From positions 62,001 to 126,000 of the forward strand of contig JBMNRP010000003.1 of NCBI GenBank assembly GCA_050944685.1: 64,000 nucleotides of DNA, in the 5' to 3' direction. Positions 33,017 to 41,028 of this stretch are shown one piece after another. How positions within the stretch are numbered: the first letter of the stretch is position 1; every line of letters starts with the position of its first letter. The position numbers were made by a program, and so were the translations under genes. The notes below the pieces were generated by a model that was given only the letters and a program-made list of their open reading frames with translations, was not told the origin of the DNA and did not search any database. The DNA is from CADBRN01 sp050944685. GTDB taxonomy: Bacteria > Bacillota > Clostridia > Lachnospirales > Lachnospiraceae.

Positions 33017-34765
33017 TTACTCGACGTCCTGAACAGCCGCGTAGCCTTCCTCACCGGTACGGACCTTGACGACGTTCTGTACGTTGTAGACAAAGATCTT
33101 TCCGTCACCGATATGACCGGTGTACAGAGCCTTCTTTGCGGTCTCGATGACATGCTCCACGCTGATCTTCGAGACGACCACCTCAACCTTGACCTTCGGC
33201 AGCAGGGTCGAATCGACGACCGCGCCACGGTAGCGCTCGGTGGTTCCTCTCTGGATACCGGAGCCCATCACCTGAATCATGGTCATTCCGGTAACACCCA
33301 GCTCGTTCAGCGCCTTCTTCAGGGTATCAAAACGGGCCAGTCTGCAGATAATGACCACTTTGTGGATTCCGGTATCGGTCTCCGCGATCGCGGGCTCGGT
33401 CTGAACCTTGACCGCCGCATTCTTCATGGCCTCAGAAGCCTCTTCGTAGCTGTCTACACCGAGATCGGTATTCTCGTTTGCGTCAACCGTCAGATCGGTG
33501 ATATCACTGATCGCAAATCCGGAGTACGCGGAAGCGAGGCCGTGCTCGTGAATATCCAGTCCGTCGATCTCCACCTCGGCCGGAACGCGAAGGCCGATGG
33601 TCTTGTCGATAATCTTGAACGCGATGAACATCACAACCAGTACATAGACGATAACCGAAATAAATCCGAGAGCCTGAATGCCGAGCTGTTTCACGCCGCC
33701 GCCGTAGAAAAGTCCCTTTCCGACGCCGTCATCGCCGGTGGAGAACAGTCCGACCGCGATCGTTCCCCAGATACCGTTTACCATATGAACGGAAACGGCA
33801 CCGACCGGATCGTCGATCTTCGCTACATTATCAAAGAATTCAACACTGAACACAACCAGGAATCCTGCGACGAGTCCGATAAAAAATGCTCCGACCTGAG
33901 AGACGCAGTCGCAGGGAGCCGTAATGGCTACCAGACCCGCCAGAGCCGCGTTGAGCGTCATGGAGACATCGGGTTTTCCGTAGCGGAACCATGTGAACAT
34001 CATGGCCACGACAGTCGCGACCGCCGCCGCCAGGTTCGTGTTTACAAAAGCGCGGGCCGCTGTCGTGGCTGCTTCCGCATCCGCCATGGAGACAGTAGAA
34101 CCGCCGTTAAATCCGAACCAGCAGAACCAGAGAATAAATACGCCGAGAGCAACCGAAGTCATGTTGTGGCCGGGAATCGCTTTCGCTTTTCCGTTCTTGT
34201 CGTACTTTCCGATACGGGGACCGAGCATCCAGGCGCCGAGCATGGCGATTGCGCCGCCAACCATATGAACGCAGGTACTTCCGGCAAAATCGTGGAAGCC
34301 CAGCTGAGCGAGCCATCCGCCGCCCCAGATCCAGTGACCGCTGATCGGATAAACGACCAGGGAAATGATGGCCGAGTAGTAGCAGTAAGCCTTGAAGTTT
34401 GTGCGCTCAGCCATCGATCCGGACACGATCGTGGCCGCCGTCGCGCAGAACACGGTCTGGAAAATGACGTAGGCGAGAAGCGGCATGTTCTGCGGAACCA
34501 CGCTGTTGGAGGCGGTGTACGACCCGCGGATCAGCGGGTCGAGCTTGCCGATAAACAGACCGGTACCGTTAAACATCAGTCCGAAACCGACCAGCCAGAA
34601 GCACGGGGTTCCGATACAGAAATCCATCATGTTCTTCATCAGAATGTTTCCCGTATTCTTCGCCCGGGTCAGTCCGGATTCACAGAGTGCAAAACCGGCC
34701 TGCATGAAATAAACCAGCGCCGCACAAAGAAGAACCCATATTACTGTAGGAATATCAAACTTCAT
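33017..34765 (-). CDS. Ammonium transporter fused to a PII signalling domain (Amt-GlnB)
   Basis: 582 residues. Residues 1-415 are an Amt/Rh channel with eleven expected helices and the twin pore histidines in CVHMVGG (near 166) and SVHMVNG (near 325), plus GGGWLAQLGFHDFAGS. A linker of 50 residues leads to a complete PII domain (about 465-575): VVIICRLARFDTLKKALNELG, T-loop Tyr in ERYRGAVV near 512, and GDGKIFVYNVQNVVKVRTGEEG. Normally AmtB and GlnK are separate and the T-loop plugs the pore when nitrogen is plentiful; here the blocker is tethered to the channel. ATG follows AAGGAGGG. It has its own promoter, leader and terminators. Confidence 0.94.
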   Translation of the reverse strand: MKFDIPTVIWVLLCAALVYFMQAGFALCESGLTRAKNTGNILMKNMMDFCIGTPCFWLVGFGLMFNGTGLFIGKLDPLIRGSYTASNSVVPQNMPLLAYVIFQTVFCATAATIVSGSMAERTNFKAYCYYSAIISLVVYPISGHWIWGGGWLAQLGFHDFAGSTCVHMVGGAIAMLGAWMLGPRIGKYDKNGKAKAIPGHNMTSVALGVFILWFCWFGFNGGSTVSMADAEAATTAARAFVNTNLAAAVATVVAMMFTWFRYGKPDVSMTLNAALAGLVAITAPCDCVSQVGAFFIGLVAGFLVVFSVEFFDNVAKIDDPVGAVSVHMVNGIWGTIAVGLFSTGDDGVGKGLFYGGGVKQLGIQALGFISVIVYVLVVMFIAFKIIDKTIGLRVPAEVEIDGLDIHEHGLASAYSGFAISDITDLTVDANENTDLGVDSYEEASEAMKNAAVKVQTEPAIAETDTGIHKVVIICRLARFDTLKKALNELGVTGMTMIQVMGSGIQRGTTERYRGAVVDSTLLPKVKVEVVVSKISVEHVIETAKKALYTGHIGDGKIFVYNVQNVVKVRTGEEGYAAVQDVE

Positions 34766-34831
34766 AACTGCCCTCCTTTTCCTCTCTTTTGCATTCTTGT
34801 TTTTTCAGAAAAAATCCTCCCGGTTTTTTCC

Positions 34832-34892
34832 AAAAAAAACAGGCCCTGATGGTATTTCCGGAAAATCCGGAATACGATCAGCGCCTTTGCTG
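34832..34892 (-). promoter_or_regulatory. Leader attenuator of the amt-PII gene with ANTAR-like hexaloop hairpin
   Basis: Read on the minus strand, CAGC-AAAGGC-GCTG (34892-34879) forms a four-pair stem with a six-base loop that has A at position 1 and G at position 4, as ANTAR-protein target hairpins do. It shares its GGCGCTG with the 5' arm of a long terminator stem (34885-34842, with TTCCGGA/TCCGGAA and GGC/GCC pairings) followed by eight T (34839-34832). The two structures exclude each other, which suits antitermination. The amt start is 67 bases downstream. Only one such hexaloop was found; classical sites have two. Confidence 0.55.
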
Positions 34893-34972
34893 GAAATAAT
34901 TATGGTTGATGAAAATCAGAAGTTCCCGGTCCCGCCGCGGAAAACAGGCTGCCGCAGGCGAAAGCCGGATAC

Positions 34973-35014
34973 AAAAAAAGCGAAGATGCCTGAAGAACTC
35001 TTCAAACACCCTCG
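34973..35014 (-). terminator. Promoter-proximal terminator-like hairpin in the amt-PII leader
   Basis: Minus strand: CGAGGGTGTTTGAAG pairs over 15 positions (with G-T wobbles) with CTTCAGGCATCTTCG around an AGTT loop, then C and seven T. It begins only about seven bases after the expected transcription start, so most transcripts could end as a short RNA of about 50 bases. Confidence 0.6.
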
Positions 35015-35027
35015 TTTGATATCTAAA

Positions 35028-35056
35028 ATACTAAACCAATCAAAATGATATGTCAA
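35028..35056 (-). promoter_or_regulatory. Promoter of the amt-PII gene
   Basis: Minus strand TTGACA (35056-35051), 17-base spacer, TAGTAT (35033-35028). The leader to the amt start is about 255 bases. Confidence 0.75.
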
Positions 35057-35135
35057 GGCATTTTGCCATGTTTTTTTGAAATGCAAGAATTTACGGATAA
35101 TTCAGACCGGTTTTATTTTGATTTTATTTTCCGCT

Positions 35136-35861
35136 TCAGCGCGGAAAACGCCCCCGAACCGGCCGCGCAAATTCGCCTGTCGGCGCGGGATACTGGGTGG
35201 GAATGCGGACGGTCGACATCTTCTTCGGGTCCTTCGATTTTTCGATACTCAGATCAAAGCCGTACCGGTTGAAGAAGTACAGCTCCCGGTCGTCCTTGTC
35301 ATCGGTCATCGCCAGACGGTAGACACACATCCGGTGCAGGATGTCATTGGCGATATAGCGGGCGTCTGCCGCGCGCTTAAAGACCACATCCAGAAACCAG
35401 AGCGATTTCTGCTCGTCCTTGTAGTAAACGCGGACCGTCTCATAGGTGAGAAAACCGGCCTTCGGGCGGAAACTGATCTGCGACACCCATTCGTAGCGGA
35501 TCATCCCCATCAGAACCATCTCGTTCCGGCGGTAGGCCGGAATCGAGGAACGCGCGTTCGAGAACACCGCGGCCATCGTATCGTCCACGTGGTGGCTCTC
35601 CTGAGACTTCTCAATCCGAAGCAGGACACGGGAATCCGTCACGAAAAACTCCGTCTCGACATTGTCGTAAAAAAGCACCTCGTAGGACTGCTTCCCCGAT
35701 GCGGGAATCTTGTAAAGATGAATGCTGTCCGCGAGATACCGGTGAATGCGGCGTCCGTCCCACGACTCAAAGACGACCTCTCCCGACGCGTCACAATTCG
35801 CGTATCGGAAGGGCTCGTCATGGTAATTATATTCAACCATGTAAACCGCCTGATATCCCAT
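35136..35861 (-). CDS. Hypothetical protein of 241 residues
   Basis: I do not recognise the family. The ATG follows GGGGAG by five bases. The product has no signal peptide or membrane helix; it alternates beta-rich segments (MGYQAVYMVEYNY, YEVLFYDNVETEFFVTDSR) with a Tyr- and Arg-rich central part and a helical stretch (DARYIANDILHRMCVYRLAM), ending in a basic Pro-rich tail. A short hairpin (TTTTCCGC-GCTGAA-GCGGAAAA) overlaps the stop codon. It lies alone between the amt leader and tuf. Confidence 0.75.
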   Translation of the reverse strand: MGYQAVYMVEYNYHDEPFRYANCDASGEVVFESWDGRRIHRYLADSIHLYKIPASGKQSYEVLFYDNVETEFFVTDSRVLLRIEKSQESHHVDDTMAAVFSNARSSIPAYRRNEMVLMGMIRYEWVSQISFRPKAGFLTYETVRVYYKDEQKSLWFLDVVFKRAADARYIANDILHRMCVYRLAMTDDKDDRELYFFNRYGFDLSIEKSKDPKKMSTVRIPTQYPAPTGEFARPVRGRFPR

Positions 35862-35952
35862 TTATACTCCCCATAAAACAGAATCGCCGGCAAAGCGCCG
35901 CTGGTACGGTTCATTTTTTAATATTATACCATATTTGTCCTCTATTTCTGTG

Positions 35953-35975
35953 AAAAAAACAACAATAGTATTGTT
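35953..35975 (-). terminator. Terminator after tuf
   Basis: Minus strand AACAATA / TATTGTT stem followed by G and seven T. Before it, at about 36020-36045, lies a GC-rich hairpin GGGCCGTCGCAC-TTAT-GTGCGGCGGCCC without a T run, which may help slow polymerase or protect the mRNA end. Confidence 0.65.
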
Positions 35976-36091
35976 TTGTTTCGCGCCGGCACCGAAAGGC
36001 AGCCCCGGAACACACGAGGGCCGCCGCACATAAGTGCGACGGCCCCCGGAAATTTCCACAACGCGCCGGATCGGCGTCCGTTTCAGAAATA

Positions 36092-37285
36092 TTACTCGAT
36101 GATAGAAGCGACACGGCCGGATCCTACCGTATGACCGCCCTCACGGATAGCGAAGGTAAGTCCCTGCTCCATAGCTACGGCATGGATCAGCTCAATCGTC
36201 ATCTCGACGTTATCACCGGGCATGCACATCTCAGTGCCTTCCGGCAGAGTAATCACACCGGTGACATCGGTGGTTCTGAAATAGAACTGCGGACGATAGT
36301 TGTTGAAGAACGGTGTATGACGGCCGCCCTCGTCTTTCGTCAGAACGTAAACCTGAGCGGTAAATTTCTTATGGCAGGTAACGGTTCCCGGCTTTGCGAC
36401 AACCTGTCCCTTTTCAATTCCGGTACGCTCGATACCACGAAGCAGAACACCGATGTTATCGCCGGCCATAGCCTCGTCCAGAAGTTTATGGAACATCTCG
36501 ATACCGGTCGCGACAGAGCTCTTGACCTCGTCCTTGATGCCAAGGATCTCAACCGGGTCATTCAGGCGAAGCGTTCCACGCTCAACTCTTCCTGTCGCAA
36601 CGGTTCCACGTCCGGAGATGGTGAAGACATCCTCTACCGGCATCAGGAACGGCTTATCCATATCACGGGTCGGGGTCGGGATATGCTCGTCAACGGTGTT
36701 GAGGAGCTCCATGATCTTGTCGCCCCACTCACTGGACGGATCCTCCAGAGCCTTCAGAGCAGAGCCCTGAACGATCGGGGTATTCTCGAAACCGTACTCG
36801 TCAAGCAGCTCGGTGACTTCCATCTCGACCAGCTCGATCAGCTCCGGATCGTCAACCATATCGCACTTGTTCAGGAATACGACCATAGCCGGAACACCTA
36901 CCTGACGGGCGAGCAGTACGTGCTCACGAGTCTGAGCCATAACACCGTCGGTAGCGGCAACCACGAGGATCGCGCCGTCCATCTGAGCGGCTCCGGTGAT
37001 CATGTTCTTGACGTAGTCAGCGTGTCCGGGGCAGTCAACGTGTGCATAGTGACGCTTCTCGGTCTCATACTCTACGTGTGCGGTGTTGATGGTGATACCA
37101 CGCTCTCTCTCTTCAGGAGCTTTATCGATATTCGCGAAATCAACAATCTGGTTCTCATCGGTGGGCATTCTGGTTGCCAGAACTTTTGTGATGGCGGCGG
37201 TCAGAGTCGTTTTACCGTGATCAACGTGTCCGATGGTGCCGATGTTGCAATGCGGTTTGGTTCTTTCAAATTTTTGCTTCGCCAT
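36092..37285 (-). CDS. tuf: Elongation factor Tu
   Basis: GTPase that brings aminoacyl-tRNA to the ribosome. 397 residues with GHVDHGKT (P-loop), DCPGHADYVKNMI, NKCD, and domains 2 and 3 complete to GRVASIIE. It is last in the rpsL-rpsG-fusA-tuf order and also has its own promoter, giving higher expression than the genes before it. Start ATG follows AAGGAGG. Confidence 0.99.
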   Translation of the reverse strand: MAKQKFERTKPHCNIGTIGHVDHGKTTLTAAITKVLATRMPTDENQIVDFANIDKAPEERERGITINTAHVEYETEKRHYAHVDCPGHADYVKNMITGAAQMDGAILVVAATDGVMAQTREHVLLARQVGVPAMVVFLNKCDMVDDPELIELVEMEVTELLDEYGFENTPIVQGSALKALEDPSSEWGDKIMELLNTVDEHIPTPTRDMDKPFLMPVEDVFTISGRGTVATGRVERGTLRLNDPVEILGIKDEVKSSVATGIEMFHKLLDEAMAGDNIGVLLRGIERTGIEKGQVVAKPGTVTCHKKFTAQVYVLTKDEGGRHTPFFNNYRPQFYFRTTDVTGVITLPEGTEMCMPGDNVEMTIELIHAVAMEQGLTFAIREGGHTVGSGRVASIIE

Positions 37286-37350
37286 TTTAAAAAATCCTCC
37301 TTGTAAAGCACTATCATTGCTTTTTAATCTCTGATACGGCTATATCCAAG

Positions 37351-37379
37351 ATTATATTTCATTTTGTTTTTGTTTGCAA
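37351..37379 (-). promoter_or_regulatory. tuf promoter
   Basis: Minus strand TTGCAA (37379-37374), 17-base A-rich spacer, TATAAT (37356-37351), in the gap between fusA and tuf. Confidence 0.8.
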
Positions 37380-37441
37380 GTTATTTCAGTATATACGGAC
37401 TTCTCCGGCATCCACCCGTCCGGATGGATTTTCCGGAAAGA

Positions 37442-39562
37442 TTATTTATCGGTCTTGTCGGAAAGAACCTTTTCCTGAACGGACTTCGGAACCTGCTCGT
37501 AGCGCTCGAAGAACATCGAATAGTTTCCCCGTCCCTGGGTCTTTGAACGAAGATCCGTGGAATAGCCGAACATCTCGGCGAGCGGTACGAATCCGCGGAT
37601 CATCTTTCCTCCGCCGATGTCGTCCATGCCCTCGATCCTTCCGCGGCGGGCGTTGATATCACCGATAACATCGCCCATGTACTCCTCGGGCGTGGATACC
37701 TCGACCTTCATGATCGGCTCCAGAAGAACCGGAGCCCCCTTCTGCATGGCCTCTTTGAACGCCATGGAGCCCGCGATATGGAAGGCCATCTCCGAGGAGT
37801 CGACCTCGTGGTAGGAACCGTCCCAGCAGTTCGCGTGAACACCGACCACCGGATAACCGCCGAGGATTCCCGCGCGCATGGCGTCCTGGATACCCTCGTC
37901 AACGGCCGGAATGTATTCCTTCGGAATCGCTCCGCCGACAACCGTGCTCTCGAACTTATAGGACTCTTCTGCATTCGCATCCATGGGCTCGAATTTGACT
38001 TTGCAGTGACCGTACTGGCCGCGGCCTCCGGACTGTCTCGCGTACTTGCTGTCGATATCGGAAGCCTTGGTGATGGTCTCTTTGTAGGCGACCTGCGGCG
38101 CTCCGACGTTCGCCTCGACGTTGAACTCACGCAGCAGACGGTCTACGATAATTTCCAGATGCAGCTCGCCCATTCCGGCAATGATGGTCTGTCCGGTCTC
38201 GGAATTCGTGTGGGCGCGGAAGGTCGGGTCCTCCTCGGCAAGCTTTGCCAGGGCCTCGGCCAGTTTTCCCTGACCAGCCTTTGTCTTCGGCTCGATGGCC
38301 AGCTCGATAACCGGCTCCGGGAACTCCATGGACTCCAGGATGACCGGATGCTGCTCGTCGCAGATCGTATCTCCGGTGCTGGAGAACTTGAATCCGATGG
38401 CGGCTGCGATATCGCCGGAATAAACCTTGTCCAGTTCTTTTCTTTTGTTCGCGTGCATCTGCAGGATACGGCCGACACGCTCTTTCTTATCCTTGGTCGC
38501 GTTCAGGACATAGGATCCGGCGTTCAGTGTTCCGGAATACACGCGGAAATAGGCGAGACGGCCCACGAAAGGATCGGTCACGATCTTGAAAACCAGAGCG
38601 GAAAAAGGCTCCTCATCCGAAGACTTTCTCGTAACCTCATTCCCCTCGAGATCGGTTCCCTCGACATCCGGAACGTCGGTCGGAGCCGGCATGTACTCGA
38701 TGACAGCATCGAGCAGCTTCTGGATGCCCTTGTTCTGATGGGCGGAACCGCAGCAGACCGGAACGGCCTCGTTCTGGATCGTTCCCCTGCGAAGCGCCGC
38801 CTTCAGGTCATCCACGGAAGGCTCCGTCCCGTCAAGATACTGAAGCATCAGATCTTCGTCGAGATCGCAGATCTTCTCCACCAGCTCGGTGTGATACAGC
38901 TCTGCGTCATCCTTCATGTCGTCCGGGATGTCGACGACGGAAATATCCTCGCCCTTGGCGTCATTGTAAATGTATGCCTTCATCTCGAACAGATCGACAA
39001 TTCCCTTGAAATTATCCTCTTTTCCGATCGGCAGCTGAATGACGACCGCGTTCTTTCCGAGCTTTGTTCCGATCTCGTCGACCGTGTTGAAGAAGTCCGC
39101 GCCCATGATATCCATCTTGTTAACGAATGCCATACGCGGAACATTGTAGGTGTCCGCCTGACGCCAGACGTTCTCTGACTGCGGCTCGACACCGCCTTTT
39201 GCGTCGAATACGCCGATGGCGCCGTCCAGTACGCGGAGAGAACGCTCAACCTCAACCGTAAAATCGACGTGTCCGGGCGTATCAATGATATTGATTCTGT
39301 GCTCCAGAGCGCCTGGCTTCGGCTTTGTCTGTTCCTGAAGGGTCCAGTGGCATGTGGTGGCGGCGGAGGTAATCGTGATGCCACGCTCCTGCTCCTGATC
39401 CATCCAGTCCATCGTCGCGGTGCCCTCGTAAGTCTCACCGATCTTGTAATTGACGCCGGTGTAGTAAAGGATGCGCTCCGTCAGTGTCGTCTTTCCGGCA
39501 TCGATGTGCGCCATAATTCCGATATTTCTGGTTCTCTCTAAAGGATACTCTCTACCAGCCAA
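37442..39562 (-). CDS. fusA: Elongation factor G
   Basis: GTPase that drives translocation. 706 residues with AHIDAGKT, DTPGHVDFTVEVERSLRVLDG, NKMD, and the later domains including the domain IV tip region ARQSGGRGQYGH; the usual five-domain length. It begins 14 bases after rpsG and ends 156 bases before tuf. Confidence 0.99.
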   Translation of the reverse strand: MAGREYPLERTRNIGIMAHIDAGKTTLTERILYYTGVNYKIGETYEGTATMDWMDQEQERGITITSAATTCHWTLQEQTKPKPGALEHRINIIDTPGHVDFTVEVERSLRVLDGAIGVFDAKGGVEPQSENVWRQADTYNVPRMAFVNKMDIMGADFFNTVDEIGTKLGKNAVVIQLPIGKEDNFKGIVDLFEMKAYIYNDAKGEDISVVDIPDDMKDDAELYHTELVEKICDLDEDLMLQYLDGTEPSVDDLKAALRRGTIQNEAVPVCCGSAHQNKGIQKLLDAVIEYMPAPTDVPDVEGTDLEGNEVTRKSSDEEPFSALVFKIVTDPFVGRLAYFRVYSGTLNAGSYVLNATKDKKERVGRILQMHANKRKELDKVYSGDIAAAIGFKFSSTGDTICDEQHPVILESMEFPEPVIELAIEPKTKAGQGKLAEALAKLAEEDPTFRAHTNSETGQTIIAGMGELHLEIIVDRLLREFNVEANVGAPQVAYKETITKASDIDSKYARQSGGRGQYGHCKVKFEPMDANAEESYKFESTVVGGAIPKEYIPAVDEGIQDAMRAGILGGYPVVGVHANCWDGSYHEVDSSEMAFHIAGSMAFKEAMQKGAPVLLEPIMKVEVSTPEEYMGDVIGDINARRGRIEGMDDIGGGKMIRGFVPLAEMFGYSTDLRSKTQGRGNYSMFFERYEQVPKSVQEKVLSDKTDK

Positions 39563-39576
39563 CTATTTAACCCCCT

Positions 39577-40047
39577 TTAGAATCTGTAGTGGGCGAAGGC
39601 CTTGTTCGATTCAGCCATCTTATGCATGTCTTCCTTGCGCTTTACGGATGCTCCCGTGTTGTTTGCGGCATCCATAAGCTCATTCGCCAGTCTCTCCTCC
39701 ATGGTCTTTTCGCTTCTCTTGCGGGAGAACATGGTGATCCAGCGGAGCGCCAGGGTCTGACGTCTGTCCGGACGGACTTCGATCGGGACCTGGTAGGTCG
39801 CGCCGCCGATACGTCTCGCCTTGACCTCGAGGACCGGCATAATATTGTTCATAGCAGCTTCAAAAACTTCCATCGCCGGTTTCCCGGACTTTTCTTCCAT
39901 TCTGGAGAATGCGCCGTATACAATCTTCTGGGCTGTGCCCTTCTTGCCGTCGAGCATGATATTGTTGATCAGCTTCGTGACGACCTTGCTGTTGTATACC
40001 GGATCCGCCAAAACATCTCTCTTCTGAGTATGTCCCTTTCTTGGCAC
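39577..40047 (-). CDS. rpsG: 30S ribosomal protein S7
   Basis: Binds the 3' domain of 16S rRNA and starts head assembly. The start is GTG 40047 behind GGAGGGAAG, giving 156 residues beginning MPRKGHTQKRDVLADPVYNSK as in the family; the open frame extends seven codons further but through the ribosome binding site. It lies 237 bases after rpsL, a longer gap than usual for this pair, which holds a GTG-proximal leader with no clear terminator. Confidence 0.98.
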   Translation of the reverse strand: MPRKGHTQKRDVLADPVYNSKVVTKLINNIMLDGKKGTAQKIVYGAFSRMEEKSGKPAMEVFEAAMNNIMPVLEVKARRIGGATYQVPIEVRPDRRQTLALRWITMFSRKRSEKTMEERLANELMDAANNTGASVKRKEDMHKMAESNKAFAHYRF

Positions 40048-40284
40048 GATACTTCCCTCCTTAATCATGAATGATTAGATCACTGGTACTCACATCTATG
40101 ATCATGTGTCTGCGCCGGTAGTTTCTATGTGAACCCCGCAGCCGTATTTAAGGTTCCGAGAATTACCGCCTGACTGTAACCATAAACGAGTTATTTTGTT
40201 TCTCAGTTCAGATTCCTCCGGACAATCCGGGCCGCCGGCACGAAAAACGGATTTTCCGCGCCCGCCTTGCATGTGGCCGGAATA

Positions 40285-40698
40285 TCACTTCTTCGGTCTC
40301 TTTGCGCCGTATTTGGAGCGTGCCTGTTTTCTGTTCACGACACCCGCCGTATCCAGCGTACCTCTGACGATGTGATATCTGGTTCCCGGAAGATCTTTCA
40401 CTCTTCCGCCGCGGATCAGGACAACGCTGTGCTCCTGAAGATTGTGTCCCTCGCCCGGAATGTAGCTGGTCACTTCGATTCCGTTGGAAAGACGTACTCT
40501 GGCGATTTTACGAAGAGCCGAATTCGGCTTCTTCGGGGTCGCCGTTTTAACTGCCGTGCAGACGCCGCGCTTCTGCGGGGAGGACTGGTTCACGGATCTC
40601 TTCTTCAGAGAATTGAACCCTCTCTGCAGCGCCGGAGCGGTCGACTTCTTTTCGGTGGTCGCACGGCCCTTTCTGACTAACTGGTTAAATGTAGGCAT
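40285..40698 (-). CDS. rpsL: 30S ribosomal protein S12
   Basis: 137 residues. The decoding-centre segments are present: TPKKPNSALRKIARVRLSNG (streptomycin Lys site, wild-type K) and the IPGEGHNLQEHSVVLIRGGRVKDLPG loop. First gene of the ribosomal unit, with its own strong promoter at 40809-40837. Confidence 0.99.
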   Translation of the reverse strand: MPTFNQLVRKGRATTEKKSTAPALQRGFNSLKKRSVNQSSPQKRGVCTAVKTATPKKPNSALRKIARVRLSNGIEVTSYIPGEGHNLQEHSVVLIRGGRVKDLPGTRYHIVRGTLDTAGVVNRKQARSKYGAKRPKK

Positions 40699-40776
40699 TC
40701 CTTTTCACCTCCTGTAAAATGCGGCTGCTAAGGTAACTTTCATGCTCGTTCCTGTAAATGAGCACAAAAAGAGATA

Positions 40777-40796
40777 TTGACCCCGTTCAGGGTCAA
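40777..40796 (-). promoter_or_regulatory. Inverted repeat at the 5' end of the rpsL transcript
   Basis: TTGACC-N8-GGTCAA, extendable to TTGACCC/GGGTCAA, lies about 6-25 bases downstream of the expected start of transcription and is followed by TATCTCTTTTT. It could be a 5' stabilising hairpin, a weak attenuator or an operator. The same half-sites frame the promoter of the giant gene (62827-62848). Confidence 0.4.
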
Positions 40797-40808
40797 TCAC
40801 GTTTTGTA

Positions 40809-40837
40809 ATTATATCCGGTGTCCCCATAAATGTCAA
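40809..40837 (-). promoter_or_regulatory. rpsL promoter
   Basis: Minus strand TTGACA (40837-40832), 17-base spacer, TATAAT (40814-40809); both boxes match consensus. Confidence 0.88.
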
Positions 40838-40918
40838 GAAAACTCTTGACTTTTCGCAGGTTTTGTGATCTGTTTTAATTCATTTTACAATGACGGGATT
40901 TTTCCTCCCTGCCCGCGC

Positions 40919-40970
40919 AAAAAAACGGGCCGCCGGTCCGGGGTTAATAAACCACCGGTCCGGCAGCCCG
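40919..40970 (-). terminator. Terminator of the giant surface-protein gene
   Basis: Minus strand stem CGGGCTGCCGGACCGG / CCGGACCGGCGGCCCG with one mismatch and a TGGTTTATTAACC loop, then seven T. It isolates the giant gene from rpsL. Confidence 0.88.
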
Positions 40971-41028
40971 TGGTGGGGGCATATTATTTCAGAGAGGGAA
41001 AAAATCCCTTCCTGTGCCTGTTATGGAT

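Noticed and set aside
35985..36060. GC-rich hairpin after tuf as main terminator
   Set aside because: The stem is strong but lacks a T run; the AT-rich hairpin at 35953-35975 fits an intrinsic terminator better.
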